Shown here: one piece after another, positions 1-5,586 of the stretch
Numbering within the stretch: the first letter of the stretch is position 1
Layout: every line of letters begins with the position of its first letter
Source of the DNA: Betaproteobacteria bacterium
Lineage (GTDB): Bacteria > Pseudomonadota > Gammaproteobacteria > Burkholderiales > Casimicrobiaceae
DNA length: 6,572 nt
Assembly (NCBI GenBank): GCA_005888955.1
Contig: VBCS01000001.1
Span: forward strand, 1-6,572
Direction: 5' to 3'
Notes under the pieces: generated by a model
Database searches by the model: none
What the model was told of the DNA's origin: nothing
Seen by the model: only the letters and a program-made list of their open reading frames with translations
Program-made: the position numbers and the translations under genes

Positions 1-938
1 TTGGCGCCCGAATCGCGGATCGCCCTGGCCCAACGCGGCTGCTCGGCTTCGATGATCGCCGCGAATTGTTCCGGGCTGTGCGGGGCAGACGGTTCCATGC
101 CGAACCTGAGCAGTTGCGCCTGGAATTCGGGCGTGGCCTGGATCTTCTGCAGCTCGGAGGAGAGCCGCGTCACGATCTCCTTCGGCGTTCCCGCCGGCGC
201 GACGATGCCCTGCCACGCCTCCCAATCGAAGCCCGCGACGGTGCCGGCGATCGGCGCCAACCCGGGCAAAAGCGTCGTCGGTTTCGCTGCCGACGTCCCC
301 AGCGCCGTCACCTTGCCGCCCTGTATATTCGGTACGGCAATCGTCGCATCGGCGAACATGACCTGGATCGCTCCCGTGAGCAGATCGGTCAGCGCGGCCG
401 GAGTGCCCTTGTACGGGACGTGCTGGATGTCGAGCGAGAGCTCGGCCTTCAGCGCTTCCATGAACAGGTGATGCGGGCTGCCGCTCCCGACCGACGCATA
501 GTTGTACTTGCCGGGATTCTTGCGGATCGCCTCGATCATCTCGCGCACGTTCTTCGCGGGGAACGCGAGGTTGGCGATGAGGAAGAAGTTCACCGAGCCG
601 ACTTGCGAGATCGGCGCAAAGTCGCGCAGCGGATTGATCGGCGACGGCCGATACAGCGCCGGGCTGATACCGAGGGTGGTGCTGGTCGCCATCAGCAGCG
701 TGTAGCCGTCGGGGGGTTGCCTGGCAACGAATTCCGCGCCGACCAGGGTGCCCGCGCCCGGCTTGTTGTCGACGATGACCGGCTGTCTGAGGCCCACCGC
801 GAGCCGGTCGCCGATCGAACGCGCGAGAAGATCGGTCAGCGCACCCGGCGGGTAAGGCACGACGAGCTTGATCGGATGGTTGGGATAGCCTGATTGCGCG
901 AACGCGGAGCCGATGACGAGCGGTGCCAGCGGGCGTGG
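1..938 (-). pseudogene. Bug/TctC-family tripartite tricarboxylate transporter substrate-binding protein, start codon missing, C-terminus off window
   Basis: Read on the minus strand, this frame encodes about 312 residues of a Bug-family (TctC) periplasmic solute-binding protein, which normally captures small carboxylates for a TctAB-type membrane carrier. Visible family signatures are the mature N-terminus YPNHPIKLVVPYPPG, the segment VIVDNKPGAG, PDGYTLLMATS, the HVPYKGTPAALTDLLTG ligand-loop region, and the C-terminal EQPRWARAIRDSGA, which normally lies within a few residues of the end. The remnant PLAPLVIGSAFAQ looks like the hydrophobic part and cleavage site of a Sec signal peptide. However, no ATG, GTG or TTG precedes it: the frame hits TAG at 939-941, immediately after the TGA of the upstream terC-like gene. 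The basic N-region of the signal peptide, roughly 8-12 residues, is therefore absent. The body is otherwise free of stops and frameshifts, so the damage is either recent or an assembly error. No TctA or TctB gene is seen nearby, which is usual for orphan Bug proteins. The family call is strong; calling it broken is an inference. Confidence 0.88.
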
Positions 939-941
939 CTA

Positions 942-1691
942 TCAATGGTTGCGACCGTAGCGCTTCCGCGTCGCCGGCGCCCGCATCACGCGCTTGCGAA
1001 GGCGCAGATTGAGCATCTCCACGCCCACGGCAAAGGCCATCGCGAAGTACACGTAGCCCTTGGGCACGTGGTGATCGAAGCCATCGGCGATAAGCACAAC
1101 GCCGATTACGAGGAGAAATGCCAGCGCCAACATCTTGATGGTCGGATGGCTGGAGACGAAGCCGCCGATTGCGCCGGCGAACGCCATCATGAGCAGTACT
1201 GAGCCCACGACGGCGGCGATCATGACTTCGAGCCGGTCGACCATGCCGACCGCCGTTATGATCGAATCGAGCGAGAAGACGAGATCGATGATGGCGATCT
1301 GGATGATCACCGCCGAAAACGTCGCGCCGCGCGCACTCGACGCTTCGTCTTCGCCACCGACAAGCAGCTGATGGATCTCCTTGGTGCTCTTCCAGATGAT
1401 GAAAACGCCACCCGCGATCAGGATCAAGTCGCGACCGGAAATCTCCTGACCCAAAAGCGTAAACAAGGGCGCAACGAGCCCGACGATCCACGACAGCAGG
1501 AACAGCAGCGCGATGCGCATGAACATCGCCAGGAACAGTCCCGTCCTGCGCGCGAACTCGCGCCGTTTCTGCGGTAACCGGTCGACCAGGATCGATATGA
1601 AGATGATGTTGTCGATGCCCAGCACCAGCTCCAGCGCGATCAGCGTGATCAAGGCGATCCATGCCTGCGGATCCAGCAGCAGCTCGAGCAT
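942..1691 (-). CDS. TerC-family integral membrane protein (YgdQ-like)
   Basis: A 249-residue polytopic membrane protein of the TerC family, close in length and layout to E. coli YgdQ (about 237 aa). Members of this superfamily are linked to tellurite resistance and, for some homologues such as Alx and the Bacillus MeeF/MeeY proteins, to manganese export. The substrate of this one cannot be told. Two acidic membrane motifs typical of the family are present: ELVLGIDN at residues 21-28 and DLVFSLDS at 136-143. The conserved stretch HVPKGYVYFAMAF (208-220) is followed by VEMLN near the C-terminus. Hydrophobic segments lie at about 12-34, 52-78, 88-101, 125-150, 155-178, 187-202 and 212-228. The basic tail (from residue 230, RLRKR...) is probably cytoplasmic. 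The ATG at 1691 is preceded by AGAGGA only 3 nt away, and the N-terminus matches family members. It lies 57 bp downstream of the methyltransferase with no clear terminator between, so co-transcription is possible. Confidence 0.92.
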   Translation of the reverse strand: MLELLLDPQAWIALITLIALELVLGIDNIIFISILVDRLPQKRREFARRTGLFLAMFMRIALLFLLSWIVGLVAPLFTLLGQEISGRDLILIAGGVFIIWKSTKEIHQLLVGGEDEASSARGATFSAVIIQIAIIDLVFSLDSIITAVGMVDRLEVMIAAVVGSVLLMMAFAGAIGGFVSSHPTIKMLALAFLLVIGVVLIADGFDHHVPKGYVYFAMAFAVGVEMLNLRLRKRVMRAPATRKRYGRNH

Positions 1692-1748
1692 CGATCCTCT
1701 AGACCCGCGGTCAGCCGGGGCAACGCAGCAAACCGCCGCCTGCTTCCG

Positions 1749-2618
1749 TCATGCGGCAGGCTTGCGGGCGGTGATGGCCCACGAACTGGACTGCATGTAT
1801 ACCTTGCCGTTCTGCAGATGGCGCGACAGCTCGGTACGCAGCGCATCCTCGATTTCCTGCCGGCGCTGCCCCGCCTGCACGCCCGCTTCGCGAAAAATCT
1901 CTCCGGCCGGTCCCAGTGCGAGCTGGAAATCCATCGCCTGCTCGACGGTTGCGCCGATCATCACCGTCCCGTCGGTCAGCTCGAACCGTGCATCCTCGAA
2001 TCCAGCCGCCCTGAGTTGCGCGGTGACGACCTCCGGATTGGCCATGGAGAACGGTCCCGGCCCGCAGGTCTGCGCGTTCTCCCCCGGCGGCGGAAGATAC
2101 TGCAGCACGATCTGCTTCGGGATAGCCATGAAGGGATTGTCCGCGAGAGCGCGCCAGGTGATGAACATCAATCTTCCGCCGGGCTTGAGCGCGCTCCTGA
2201 TATTGCGCATCGCTGCGACCGGGTTGCTGAAGAACATCATGCCGAAGCGAGAAAAGCAGAAATCGAATTCGGGCTGAAAGTGATACGTCTGCACGTCCGC
2301 GGCAACGAAGCGCAGGTTTGCAAGGCCGGCCGCGCGGGCGTCCTGTCTTCCCTTCTCCAGGAAGGCATCGCAGCAATCCAGTCCCAGGACCGATCCCGAC
2401 GGCCCCACCTTCCGGGCGAGCGCTATCGCGGTGTCCCCCCAGCCGCAGCCGACATCGAGCGCGCGGGCGCCTTGCGCGATCTCGAGAGTCCGCAGCGGGG
2501 CTTCGCTGTGGTAGCTCAAGCCGTCGAGGAGGATGTTGCGGAACCGCTCGAACTTGTCGACCAGGACGTTGTTCCAGAAAGCGGTGAACTCGTCGTTGGA
2601 GACGGCGGCTTCGGACAT
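1749..2618 (-). CDS. Class I SAM-dependent methyltransferase (UbiE/Methyltransf_11/25-like)
   Basis: A 289-residue soluble methyltransferase with a Rossmann-type SAM-binding core. Motif I is ALDVGCGWG (residues 53-61). The acidic residue that usually binds the SAM ribose is at the end of beta-2 (GLD, around 79-81). A motif II-like segment FDFCFSRFGMMFFSNP spans about 118-133, and the post-motif LKPGGRL spans 144-150. The order and spacing fit the UbiE-like small-molecule methyltransferase group. The C-terminal third (about 165-289) is a variable substrate-recognition region, so the acceptor (lipid, quinone, or other small molecule) is not predictable. The ATG at 2618 is chosen because it has a clear Shine-Dalgarno GAGGAG (2628-2633) 9 nt upstream. 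A longer open frame extends upstream to about 3056, but that part is only the antisense of the nodJ-type gene. It is transcribed divergently from the permease and probably precedes the TerC-family gene in one transcript. Confidence 0.9.
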   Translation of the reverse strand: MSEAAVSNDEFTAFWNNVLVDKFERFRNILLDGLSYHSEAPLRTLEIAQGARALDVGCGWGDTAIALARKVGPSGSVLGLDCCDAFLEKGRQDARAAGLANLRFVAADVQTYHFQPEFDFCFSRFGMMFFSNPVAAMRNIRSALKPGGRLMFITWRALADNPFMAIPKQIVLQYLPPPGENAQTCGPGPFSMANPEVVTAQLRAAGFEDARFELTDGTVMIGATVEQAMDFQLALGPAGEIFREAGVQAGQRRQEIEDALRTELSRHLQNGKVYMQSSSWAITARKPAA

Positions 2619-2771
2619 GACGGCAGGCTCCTCGGGTCGGTCGCGGGCGCGCAGGAAAAATTCTTCCCTGGCGGAGCTGGCCGCAAACGATACTCCTTTC
2701 CGAGTCCGCGTGCACGCCGGCCCGTATCGGGTGTTCGGGTTATACTTGCGAGATAATTCGTACGCCGCTGC
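2619..2771. promoter_or_regulatory. Divergent intergenic region with possible -10 elements for the permease gene
   Basis: This 153-bp gap separates the minus-strand methyltransferase from the plus-strand permease and should hold promoters for both. On the minus strand there is a good ribosome-binding site, GAGGAG at 2628-2633. On the plus strand two -10-like hexamers, TATACT (2741-2746) and GATAAT (2752-2757), sit 26 and 15 bp before the permease ATG, but neither has a convincing -35 box at 16-18 bp. No Shine-Dalgarno is visible before the permease ATG. If GATAAT is used, the mRNA leader would be only a few bases long. The promoter assignment is weak; the gap itself is clear. Confidence 0.3.
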
Positions 2772-3560
2772 ATGTATTCCGCTTCGCTGCTTCGCACCCC
2801 GGAACTGTCGCTGCGCTGGATTCCGGTCTGGCGCCGTAATCTCCTTGTCTGGCGCAAGCTGGCGCTGGCGTCGGTGCTCGGCAACATCGCCGACCCGCTG
2901 CTGTACATGCTGGCGCTCGGTTACGGCATCGGCGCGTTCGTGCCCGAGGTCGGCGGAATGAAATACATCGCCTTCATCGGCACGGGTATGGTTTGTCAGA
3001 GCGCGATGTTCACGTCGTCCTTCGAGGCGATGTACTCCGCGTTTTCGCGCATGCACGTGCAGCGGACGTGGGAAGCCATCATCAACGCGCCCGTTTCGCT
3101 CGACGACGTCATGTTCGCCGAATGGATCTGGGCGGCGTCGAAGAGCGTGATGTCAGTGCTGGCGATCCTCATGGTCATCCTGGGATTGGGGTTCGGACAT
3201 TCGTGGCTCGCTCTGTGGGTCCTGCCGCTCGGCTTCATCGTCGGACTCACGTTCGGCGCATTCGGCCTGGTCATGAATTCGCTCGCGCCCGGATACGACT
3301 TCTTTACATACTTTTTCACGCTCGTACTGACACCGATGCTGCTGCTCTCGGGAGTGTTCTTTCCCGTCGATCAGATGCCGGCGGCGTTGCGCGGCGTCGC
3401 TGTCGTTCTGCCCCTTTCCCACGCGATCGACATCGCGCGGCCGCTGCTCGCGGGCAAGGTGCCCGACGACATCACGCTGCACCTGGCGGTGCTTCTCGCC
3501 TACGCCTCGTCTGGCTATTACATCGCGCTGGTGTTGACGCGGCGGCGCCTGCTCAAGTGA
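2772..3560 (+). CDS. NodJ-family ABC-2 type transporter permease
   Basis: A 262-residue permease with the length and sequence pattern of NodJ-type ABC-2 transporters. NodJ pairs with the ATPase NodI to export lipo-oligosaccharides in rhizobia; homologues in non-symbiotic bacteria have uncertain substrates. Recognisable family features are LRWIPVWRRNLLVWRKL (residues 14-30), the segment FEAMYSAFSRMHVQRTWEAI (84-103), SGVFFPVDQMP (193-203) and PLSHAIDIARPL (214-225). About six hydrophobic segments are seen, near 32-56, 65-82, 117-140, 146-170, 176-198 and 234-256. The ATG at 2772 is the only plausible start: an in-frame TAA lies at 2754-2756 and no earlier start codon follows it. It lacks an evident Shine-Dalgarno. 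The partner ATPase gene, usually directly upstream, is absent here; a divergent methyltransferase occupies that place. The last 38 codons are repeated at 4841-4957 as part of the tandem duplication; this copy is intact. Confidence 0.9.
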   Translation: MYSASLLRTPELSLRWIPVWRRNLLVWRKLALASVLGNIADPLLYMLALGYGIGAFVPEVGGMKYIAFIGTGMVCQSAMFTSSFEAMYSAFSRMHVQRTWEAIINAPVSLDDVMFAEWIWAASKSVMSVLAILMVILGLGFGHSWLALWVLPLGFIVGLTFGAFGLVMNSLAPGYDFFTYFFTLVLTPMLLLSGVFFPVDQMPAALRGVAVVLPLSHAIDIARPLLAGKVPDDITLHLAVLLAYASSGYYIALVLTRRRLLK

Positions 3561-3615
3561 CGCGGCTGTCCAAAAGCAAGACGCGAAGCGTCGCGGCGAT
3601 TGGAAACAGCCGCGT
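3560..3615 (+). terminator. Nested stem-loop after the permease gene (possible terminator)
   Basis: A perfect 10-bp inverted repeat, ACGCGGCTGT (3560-3569) and ACAGCCGCGT (3606-3615), encloses a second small hairpin GACGC-GAA-GCGTC (3580-3592). The outer left arm starts on the last base of the permease stop codon. There is no T-run after it, so it is not a classical intrinsic terminator; it could stabilise the 3' end of the mRNA or act with Rho. An identical copy occurs at 4957-5012 because it lies in the duplicated unit. Confidence 0.4.
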
Positions 3616-3704
3616 CATCCCCGCGAAGGCGGGGATCCAGTGTCGTTAGGAAGGCCTGGATTCCCGCAACCCTGCCCCCGCGAACGCGGGGGGCGGGAAT
3701 GACG
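3613..3704. repeat. Composite palindromic intergenic repeat (REP-like), copy 1
   Basis: Two head-to-head elements of the type CGTCATTCCCGC...GCGGGAATCCAG form a large imperfect palindrome. The first (3613-3640) holds a perfect stem ATCCCCGC / GCGGGGAT (3617-3624 and 3629-3636) with loop GAAG. The second (3656-3704, opposite orientation) holds an outer stem ATTCCCGC / GCGGGAAT (3660-3667 and 3693-3700) around an inner stem CCCCCGC / GCGGGGG with loop GAAC. The ends CGTCAT (3613) and ATGACG (3704) also pair. Similar GTCATTCCCGCG repeats are common between genes in beta- and gammaproteobacteria. The first arm overlaps the stem-loop following the permease. Confidence 0.75.
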
Positions 3705-3762
3705 GCAACAAGGTTTGTACCGCTGATTCCAAGGGACAGATCGAGGAAGGCGCGTCATAACA

Positions 3763-4179
3763 ATGCTCTGGCTCAAGTCGCTCCACATCATCTTCCTGGT
3801 CAGCTGGTTTGCTGGGCTGTTCTACCTTCCGCGCCTGTTCGTGTACCACGCCATGGCGACCGATGCGATCGGCATCGAGCGCTTCAAGGTGATGGAGCGA
3901 AAACTCTATTACGGCATCATGGCGCCCAGCGCGGTGCTGACGATCGTCTCCGGCATGTGGCTCTGGCTCGGCTACGGCGTCACCGGCGACTGGCTGTATG
4001 CCAAACTCGCGCTTGTCGCGATCCTCGTCGCGCACCACCTCTGGCTCGGCAAACTGATGCGCGACTTCCGGGAGGACCGCAACCGGCACCGCGACGTGTT
4101 CTACCGCTGGATCAACGAGATTCCTGCCCTGCCGGTATTGGTCGCCATCGTGCTGCTGGTCGTATTCAAGCCGTTCTGA
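3763..4179 (+). CDS. hemJ: HemJ protoporphyrinogen IX oxidase, copy 1
   Basis: A 138-residue membrane protein of the HemJ (UPF0093) family, the cofactor-type protoporphyrinogen IX oxidase that makes protoporphyrin IX in the late heme pathway of many proteobacteria and cyanobacteria lacking HemG/HemY. It shows the characteristic N-terminus MLWLKSLHIIFLVSWFAG with H8 in the first membrane helix, then FYLPRLFVYH (20-29), ERFKVMERKLYYGIM (39-53), the KLALV segment with K81, the RNRH motif (106-109), FYRWINEIP (113-121) and the C-terminal VFKPF. Four hydrophobic helices lie near 4-27, 50-70, 79-98 and 121-135. The ATG at 3763 has GAGGAAGG at 3743-3750, spaced rather far (12 nt or more). The following gene starts 10 bp after its stop, which suggests one transcript. 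The protein is identical to copy 2; the only DNA difference is silent (G3837). The start and length are normal for the family, so it should be functional. Confidence 0.93.
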   Translation: MLWLKSLHIIFLVSWFAGLFYLPRLFVYHAMATDAIGIERFKVMERKLYYGIMAPSAVLTIVSGMWLWLGYGVTGDWLYAKLALVAILVAHHLWLGKLMRDFREDRNRHRDVFYRWINEIPALPVLVAIVLLVVFKPF

Positions 4180-4189
4180 CGGATCGTTC

Positions 4190-4957
4190 GTGGAACGCTA
4201 TTTCGCACCGTGCCCGCGCGGGCTGGAGACAGCGCTCGCCGACGAGCTCGAGCGGCTCGGCGCCGGCGACATCGCACCGGCCGACGGCGGGGTCGCCTTT
4301 GCGGGCGCGCTGGAGCTCGCGTATCGCGCCAATCTCGAGAGCCGGCTGGCGAGTCGCGTGCTCTGGCGCGTCGGCGACGGCGCCTACCGCGACGAACGCG
4401 ACGTTTATGCGTTGGCGTACGGCCTCGACTGGCCGCACTGGTTCCGCGCCGATCGCACACTGCGCGTCGACGTTGCGGCGACGCGCTCGCCATTGAAGAG
4501 CCTGGAGTTCGCGACGCTCAGGATCAAGGATGCCGTGTGCGATCGTCATCGCACCGTCGCGGGCAAGCGACCCACCGTAAGCAAGGAGCGCCCCGACGTG
4601 CGCGTGCACGCGTACCTCACCGCGGATCATGCCACGTTCTACCTCGACACCTCCGGCGAGCCGCTGTTCAAGCGCGGATACCGCCGCGAGGCCGCGGACG
4701 CGCCGTTGCGCGAAAATCTCGCTGCGGGACTGCTGCGCCTCGCGGGCTGGCAACCGGGCACGCCGCTCCTCGATCCTATGTGCGGCAGCGGCACCATCGC
4801 GGTCGAAGCGGCGTTGATGGCGCTTGACATCGCGCCCGGCCTGCTCGCGGGCAAGGTGCCCGACGACATCACGCTGCACCTGGCGGTGCTTCTCGCCTAC
4901 GCCTCGTCTGGCTATTACATCGCGCTGGTGTTGACGCGGCGGCGCCTGCTCAAGTGA
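4190..4957 (+). pseudogene. Truncated rlmL-type methyltransferase fused in frame to the nodJ C-terminus
   Basis: This 255-codon frame is a chimera made by the tandem duplication. Residues 1-217 are the front of an RlmL-like 23S rRNA guanine-N2 methyltransferase: an N-terminal ferredoxin-like/THUMP region (about 1-155), the linker LFKRGYR...APLREN (159-176) and SAM motif I, DPMCGSGTI (195-203). At codon 218 (4841) the sequence switches to the last 38 residues of the NodJ-type permease, which carry one hydrophobic helix and the TRRRLLK tail. The junction falls exactly on codon boundaries in both genes, so no stop or frameshift results. The chimera lacks the NPPYG catalytic motif and most of the methyltransferase fold, so it should be inactive as an enzyme. 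It uses the same GTG start (4190) as the intact copy. If transcribed, it could yield a membrane-tethered THUMP fragment, but that is speculation. Confidence 0.85.
4841..4957 (+). pseudogene. 3' remnant of the nodJ-type permease gene
   Basis: These 117 bp repeat 3444-3560 exactly and encode residues 225-262 of the permease plus its stop codon. They contain only the last membrane helix and cannot act as a permease. They are read as the tail of the rlmL-nodJ chimera starting at 4190. Confidence 0.93.
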
Positions 4958-5012
4958 CGCGGCTGTCCAAAAGCAAGACGCGAAGCGTCGCGGCGATTGG
5001 AAACAGCCGCGT
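4957..5012 (+). terminator. Nested stem-loop, second copy
   Basis: This is an exact copy of the inverted repeat at 3560-3615, here placed after the stop codon of the chimeric frame. It has a 10-bp outer stem and an inner GACGC/GCGTC hairpin, with no T-run. Confidence 0.4.
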
Positions 5013-5101
5013 CATCCCCGCGAAGGCGGGGATCCAGTGTCGTTAGGAAGGCCTGGATTCCCGCAACCCTGCCCCCGCGAACGCGGGGGGCGGGAATGAC
5101 G
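5010..5101. repeat. Composite palindromic intergenic repeat (REP-like), copy 2
   Basis: This copy is identical to the palindrome at 3613-3704 because the whole spacer is duplicated. It should not be counted as an independent insertion of the repeat family. Confidence 0.75.
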
Positions 5102-5159
5102 GCAACAAGGTTTGTACCGCTGATTCCAAGGGACAGATCGAGGAAGGCGCGTCATAACA

Positions 5160-5576
5160 ATGCTCTGGCTCAAGTCGCTCCACATCATCTTCCTGGTCAG
5201 CTGGTTTGCTGGGCTGTTCTACCTTCCGCGCCTATTCGTGTACCACGCCATGGCGACCGATGCGATCGGCATCGAGCGCTTCAAGGTGATGGAGCGAAAA
5301 CTCTATTACGGCATCATGGCGCCCAGCGCGGTGCTGACGATCGTCTCCGGCATGTGGCTCTGGCTCGGCTACGGCGTCACCGGCGACTGGCTGTATGCCA
5401 AACTCGCGCTTGTCGCGATCCTCGTCGCGCACCACCTCTGGCTCGGCAAACTGATGCGCGACTTCCGGGAGGACCGCAACCGGCACCGCGACGTGTTCTA
5501 CCGCTGGATCAACGAGATTCCTGCCCTGCCGGTATTGGTCGCCATCGTGCTGCTGGTCGTATTCAAGCCGTTCTGA
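5160..5576 (+). CDS. hemJ: HemJ protoporphyrinogen IX oxidase, copy 2
   Basis: The 138-residue product is identical to that of copy 1, with the same H8, FYLPRLFVYH, K81, RNRH and FYRWINEIP features and four membrane helices. The single DNA difference is A5234 (Leu25 CTA instead of CTG). The upstream 202 bp, including the GAGGAAGG ribosome-binding region (5140-5147), are duplicated too, so any promoter within the spacer is carried along. This copy precedes the intact-fronted rlmL-type gene with the same 10-bp gap and so preserves the presumed ancestral hemJ-rlmL arrangement. If the duplication is real, the cell carries two full hemJ genes. Confidence 0.92.
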   Translation: MLWLKSLHIIFLVSWFAGLFYLPRLFVYHAMATDAIGIERFKVMERKLYYGIMAPSAVLTIVSGMWLWLGYGVTGDWLYAKLALVAILVAHHLWLGKLMRDFREDRNRHRDVFYRWINEIPALPVLVAIVLLVVFKPF

Positions 5577-5586
5577 CGGATCGTTC

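Larger units (their letters stand above)
3444..4842 (+). repeat. Tandem direct duplication, unit 1 (1,399 bp)
   Basis: This unit starts at codon 225 of the nodJ-type gene, runs through the spacer and hemJ, and ends inside the rlmL-type gene. It is repeated immediately downstream with a period of 1,397 bp, the units sharing the 2-bp CT at 4841-4842. Reading the two units side by side, I found one difference, G at 3837 versus A at 5234, which is silent in hemJ (CTG to CTA, Leu25). No terminal inverted repeats, transposase or target-site duplication mark the ends, so this is not an insertion sequence. Confidence 0.95.

Noticed and set aside
66..893. Plus-strand open frame of 275 codons opposite the Bug gene
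   Set aside because: Arg-rich shadow of the real minus-strand gene in GC-rich DNA, with no recognisable family features.
1690..1702. GATCCTCTAGA resembles a cloning-vector polylinker fragment
   Set aside because: Only 11 bases match and the flanks do not continue into polylinker sequence; it lies at the terC ribosome-binding site and is most likely chance.
1749..3056. A longer 435-codon minus-strand frame for the methyltransferase
   Set aside because: The extra N-terminal part is antisense to the nodJ-type gene, has low-complexity Arg-rich composition and matches nothing; the ATG at 2618 has a good ribosome-binding site.
3600..4496. Plus-strand frame of 298 codons overlapping hemJ, duplicated at 4997-5893
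   Set aside because: It crosses the intergenic palindrome and overlaps the hemJ and rlmL reading frames out of phase; its Arg/Pro/Ser-rich composition is typical of a shadow frame.
3613..5101. CRISPR-like array from the repeated palindromes
   Set aside because: The two spacers are copies within one long tandem duplication; there is no short regular repeat-spacer pattern and no cas gene.
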